From: Prevotellaceae bacterium
GTDB lineage: Bacteria; Bacteroidota; Bacteroidia; Bacteroidales; Bacteroidaceae
NCBI GenBank assembly: GCA_015257125.1
Contig: JABZKU010000049.1
Span: 1 to 9,073 of the forward strand
Length of the DNA: 9,073 nt
Direction of reading: 5' to 3'
Shown here: piece after piece, positions 6,688 through 9,073 of the stretch
Layout of the letters: each line of letters starts with the position of its first letter
How positions within the stretch are numbered: position 1 is the stretch's first letter
Translations under genes and position numbers: made by a program
Notes under the pieces: generated by a model
What the model saw: only the letters and a program-made list of their open reading frames with translations
Told to the model about the DNA's origin: nothing
Databases searched by the model: none

Positions 6688-8181
6688 ATGGCAAATATCG
6701 TAACGCTAACAGCCACTGACGGTAGTTCCGTTGAGTTCTATGACGAAATTAAAGCCTCCGGCGGCGTCAAGGATGTCTATTTTTCCACCGATGGCACCTA
6801 TGTGGTGGCCTTCTATCGCAAAGCCCTCAGTCCCAATGACCGGCAGCGCATAGATGACATCGTGAACACGCACCGCCAACTGATTTTCACCACCGATGAG
6901 GTCGGGAAGTATTGGGCGACACTTTTCGCCTGGCCCACCAAAATTGTTATGTGGGGCGAGAAGGTGGGGTTAGTCATGCCTTTATACGACAAGAAATTCT
7001 TCTTCAGTGGAGTCGATCCGACATGGCGTTACATCAAAAATGGACAGGAGAAGAACGGAAAGTGGTTTTCGGCGGCCAAACTGGTCAATCGCTACGTGCC
7101 TGCCAATCAAAAAGGCACCTTTCTCACTCGTTTGCGCATGTGCTTGCAAATCGCCCGTGCCATGCGGCGCCTTCATGCCGCGGGACTTGCGCATTCCGAC
7201 TTGTCGTACAACAATGTCTTGGTCGATCCCGTAGGCGGCAATGCCTGCATCATCGATTGCGATGGTTTGGTTGTCCCCAAGAAGTTCCCCCCCGAAGTCG
7301 TTGGTACTCCCGGCTTCATAGCCCCCGAAGTGATGGCTACGCGGAATCTGCGCCTCGGCGATCCGAAGAAAAATCTCCCGCAGATTTCCACCGATCGGCA
7401 CGCCTTAGCGGTACTCATTTACACCTTCTTGCTCAATCGCCATCCACTCAATGGAGGCAAAGTTTGGGATCTTGACGATATTCAGCGCGATGACGATCTT
7501 CGCTATGGAGAAAAAGCGCTTTTTATCGAGCACCCCACCGATGCCACCAACCGTGTGAAGCCGGCACAACTCGATCCGCGCGAACTACCGCAAGCCGATC
7601 CGAAGCAACGCCCCTACACGCTGTGCGGCCCTTACCTCACCAAAATGTTCAACCGCGCGTTCATCGACGGTTTGCACAATCCCGGACTCCGCCCCAGTGC
7701 CGGAGAGTGGGAAGAAGCCCTCGTAAAAACGTGTGATTTGTTGCAACCCTGCAGTTGCGAAAACGGGTGGTATGTGTTTGACAACAAGACAAAGCCTGTT
7801 TGTCCGTTTTGCGGAAAACCCTATGTCGGTCAACTTCCGATTCTCAATTTCTACTATGCCCCTTCCCATGGCAAGTATATTTCAGAGAACTACCGCATGA
7901 TGGTCTATCACCGGCAAACCCTTTATCGTTGGCATACGAACAATTTGATTGTACCCAACGAAAAAACAAGTGCAGAAGACAAACTTCCGGTGGGCGACTT
8001 CCACTTCCACAACGGTCAATGGATTCTCATCAATCGCCGTTTGCCCGGTTTGCGCGACGTGACCGCCGGTCGCGACATTCCCATAGGGGCATTCATTCCC
8101 CTCACCGAAGGCCGACAAATCCTCTTCGACAGTAGCCAGGGAGGTCGCCTGGCAGTGGTGCAATTGGTGCATGGAGCCTGA
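6688..8181 (+). CDS. TerY-P triad protein kinase with zinc ribbon and FHA-like C-terminus
   Basis: 497 aa. Residues ~15-350 form a eukaryotic-like kinase: glycine-rich loop S-G25-G-V-K28-D-V-Y, catalytic H-S-D171-L-S-Y-N-N176, Mg-binding I-I-D190-C-D-G, and activation-segment end G-T-P-G-F-I-A-P-E. The strand that normally bears the VAIK lysine reads V-V-A-F-Y43-R-K, so that lysine seems displaced; K28 or K45 may serve. A zinc ribbon follows, C355-x-C357 and C372-x-x-C375. Residues ~380-497 are strand-rich with F-H-N-G-Q-W-I-L-I-N, reminiscent of a degenerate FHA domain lacking clear phosphothreonine-binding residues. The kinase is predicted to be cytosolic and to phosphorylate Ser/Thr on Ter-module proteins (vWA or TerD) or on its own triad, opposed by the phosphatase encoded 12 nt upstream. 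It is the last gene before a strong terminator. The start is the first ATG, with an N-terminus matching a beta-1 lead-in. Substrates are unknown. Confidence 0.92.
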   Translation: MANIVTLTATDGSSVEFYDEIKASGGVKDVYFSTDGTYVVAFYRKALSPNDRQRIDDIVNTHRQLIFTTDEVGKYWATLFAWPTKIVMWGEKVGLVMPLYDKKFFFSGVDPTWRYIKNGQEKNGKWFSAAKLVNRYVPANQKGTFLTRLRMCLQIARAMRRLHAAGLAHSDLSYNNVLVDPVGGNACIIDCDGLVVPKKFPPEVVGTPGFIAPEVMATRNLRLGDPKKNLPQISTDRHALAVLIYTFLLNRHPLNGGKVWDLDDIQRDDDLRYGEKALFIEHPTDATNRVKPAQLDPRELPQADPKQRPYTLCGPYLTKMFNRAFIDGLHNPGLRPSAGEWEEALVKTCDLLQPCSCENGWYVFDNKTKPVCPFCGKPYVGQLPILNFYYAPSHGKYISENYRMMVYHRQTLYRWHTNNLIVPNEKTSAEDKLPVGDFHFHNGQWILINRRLPGLRDVTAGRDIPIGAFIPLTEGRQILFDSSQGGRLAVVQLVHGA

Positions 8182-8225
8182 AGGGGGGTGCAATGTCCAC
8201 AAAGTAGGGGAAATGCTCTCCGTCC

Positions 8226-8268
8226 TTGCCCTCAGGCTTGGGAAATCCCAAGCCTGAGGGCAATTTTT
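8226..8268 (+). terminator. Strong intrinsic terminator of the ter-like operon
   Basis: TTGCCCTCAGGCTTGGG (8226-8242) is perfectly complementary to CCCAAGCCTGAGGGCAA (8247-8263), a 17-bp G/C-rich stem with an AAAT loop, followed by TTTTT (8264-8268). It begins 44 nt after the kinase stop codon. There is no matching A-run on its left side, so it acts on plus-strand transcripts. It marks the end of the seven-gene cluster. Confidence 0.93.
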
Positions 8269-8582
8269 GCTGTTGAACTGCTTTGTCGTTTCACCGCATC
8301 TTCCCCTCCCTCATATACGGTAGCCGCCTGGCATACGGCCCTGCTTCCTTCTCTGTGGCGACAGCTGCCAAGCACTAAAAAACGAAGCAGCGGAGCGCAT
8401 CGCTCTGCACAGGAGCATGGTGCACGACCATTAAGGCGTTTCGTCTCGGTTGGTCGACTAAATCGTTCGGCGCACATTTTCGGGAAACCTCAAATAGGTG
8501 AAATAAGCCACATCGTGTGCTCTTTCTTTTCGGGTCGGGATCGGGTACTTTTGCCCTCAACGCCCGGCGAAGGTACGCATCA
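8269..8582. other. Intergenic region, no gene seen
   Basis: About 310 nt between the operon terminator and the end of the converging minus-strand gene. The open frames here (such as 8188-8601 plus) start inside or before the terminator hairpin, are Arg/Ser/His-rich and look like translated non-coding DNA. The right part holds a TAnnTTTG box (8546-8553) inside a short imperfect inverted repeat. The stretch may contain the remains of an upstream region of a gene no longer present. Confidence 0.5.
8546..8553 (+). promoter_or_regulatory. Candidate Bacteroidota -7 box (TACTTTTG)
   Basis: TACTTTTG fits the Bacteroidota housekeeping consensus TAnnTTTG exactly. Nineteen bases upstream is TTTC (8523-8526), only a partial match to the TTG/TTTG -33 element. 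It points rightward into the 3' end of a minus-strand gene, so any transcript would be antisense to that gene or very short. The box lies within GTACTTTTGCC (8545-8555), which pairs with GGCGAAGGTAC (8566-8576) in RNA if two G-U pairs are allowed. Confidence 0.3.
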
Positions 8583-9073
8583 TCACTTCTTAGGTTCTTG
8601 ATATCGTTCGATGTCTCGCTGGAGATACTGCCTAAACGCAGGAAACTCCTTGTCCGTATACTCGAGGATACGCTCGAGAGTACCTTTCGGGATGCGATCC
8701 AATCGTATGAGTTGATCATATTCTCCGAACTTCGGGTAGTCTACCCAGAGTAGCTCCAGCTCTTCGGCTGAGATGGGAGGATGTTCTGTTGTAATCATCT
8801 CAAAGGTACCGTCATACGCTTCTCCCTGATAGATAACAGACGAGCATCCACCTTCGTGGGTATACGAGAAATCGATACGGCGCATCCTTTTATCTGTGCC
8901 TGGGTAGCATTCAAATAAGAAAATTGCTTTCAGAAATAGCTTGCCATCCTGGTTGATTTGCTCTCGATACTGAAAAGTCAAATAGTCATCGTAGTTATCC
9001 CTCAAGAAATCCAAACCGAAGTATCCCACATTGGACTCAATGGCGCAGTAGGGGCTGTCATCCTCATTGAGAA
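8583..9073 (-). CDS. Hypothetical protein, 5' end outside window
   Basis: The frame is open from the right edge to a TGA at 8583-8585, giving about 163 visible residues. A GTG at 9027-9029 could be read as a start, but the frame continues upstream without a stop (reading ...DDSPYCAIESNVGYFGLDFL), and this upstream part looks like protein. The GTG is therefore probably an internal valine and the gene is partial here. The product is acidic and aromatic-rich, with no membrane segment or signal peptide visible, and ends in a charged helix (YLQRDIERYQEPKK). I do not recognise the family. Small acidic proteins of this kind are often immunity or accessory proteins, but nothing in the visible part proves that. 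It converges on the ter-like operon and is unlikely to belong to it. Confidence 0.7.
   Translation of the reverse strand, partial: LNEDDSPYCAIESNVGYFGLDFLRDNYDDYLTFQYREQINQDGKLFLKAIFLFECYPGTDKRMRRIDFSYTHEGGCSSVIYQGEAYDGTFEMITTEHPPISAEELELLWVDYPKFGEYDQLIRLDRIPKGTLERILEYTDKEFPAFRQYLQRDIERYQEPKK

Noticed and set aside
8188..8601. 137-codon plus-strand frame after the kinase
   Set aside because: It runs straight through a strong intrinsic terminator and its translation looks like non-coding sequence.
1..9073. CRISPR arrays, tRNA or rRNA genes, insertion sequences
   Set aside because: No regularly spaced repeats, no cloverleaf candidate, no transposase and no terminal inverted repeats were seen on either strand.

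Overview
The window looks like Bacteroidota chromosome, possibly Porphyromonas-like. The support is indirect: roughly balanced base composition, start codons preceded by A/T-rich leaders instead of Shine-Dalgarno sequences, and a TAnnTTTG-type -7 box at 8546-8553. Species was not determined.

Layout. Positions 1-375 hold no convincing gene. Seven genes then run on the plus strand: a TerB-domain fusion protein (376-1773), a 199-nt gap, two tandem TerD-family genes (1973-2536 and 2545-3219), two tandem TerY-like von Willebrand A (vWA) genes (3250-3885 and 3958-4596), a PP2C-type phosphatase with an N-terminal Ig-like region and a long disordered tail (4690-6675), and a protein kinase with a zinc ribbon and a degenerate FHA-like C-terminus (6688-8181). 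A 17-bp hairpin plus T-run (8226-8268) ends the cluster. After about 300 nt of apparent non-coding DNA, an unrelated minus-strand gene converges on it and runs off the right edge (8583-9073, partial).

How the genes fit together. vWA + PP2C + kinase is the 'TerY-P triad' known from comparative genomics of tellurite-resistance-like (Ter) stress systems. Here it is coupled to two TerD calcium-binding-type proteins and a TerB fusion. No integral-membrane TerC and no metabolic ter genes are present, so this appears to be a compact, wholly cytosolic Ter signalling module. A plausible model, which is inference, is that metal-binding TerD/TerB/vWA proteins form a scaffold whose state is set by the kinase and reversed by the phosphatase. 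The output is unknown.

Points that stand out: a strong terminator-like hairpin ending five bases before the start codon of the second vWA gene; a shared C-terminal tail on both vWA proteins; a kinase that seems to lack the usual beta-3 lysine but has a lysine in the glycine-rich loop, as in WNK kinases; an Ala/Glu/Thr/Pro-rich repeat tail on the phosphatase; and the TerB protein's unassigned C-terminal region.
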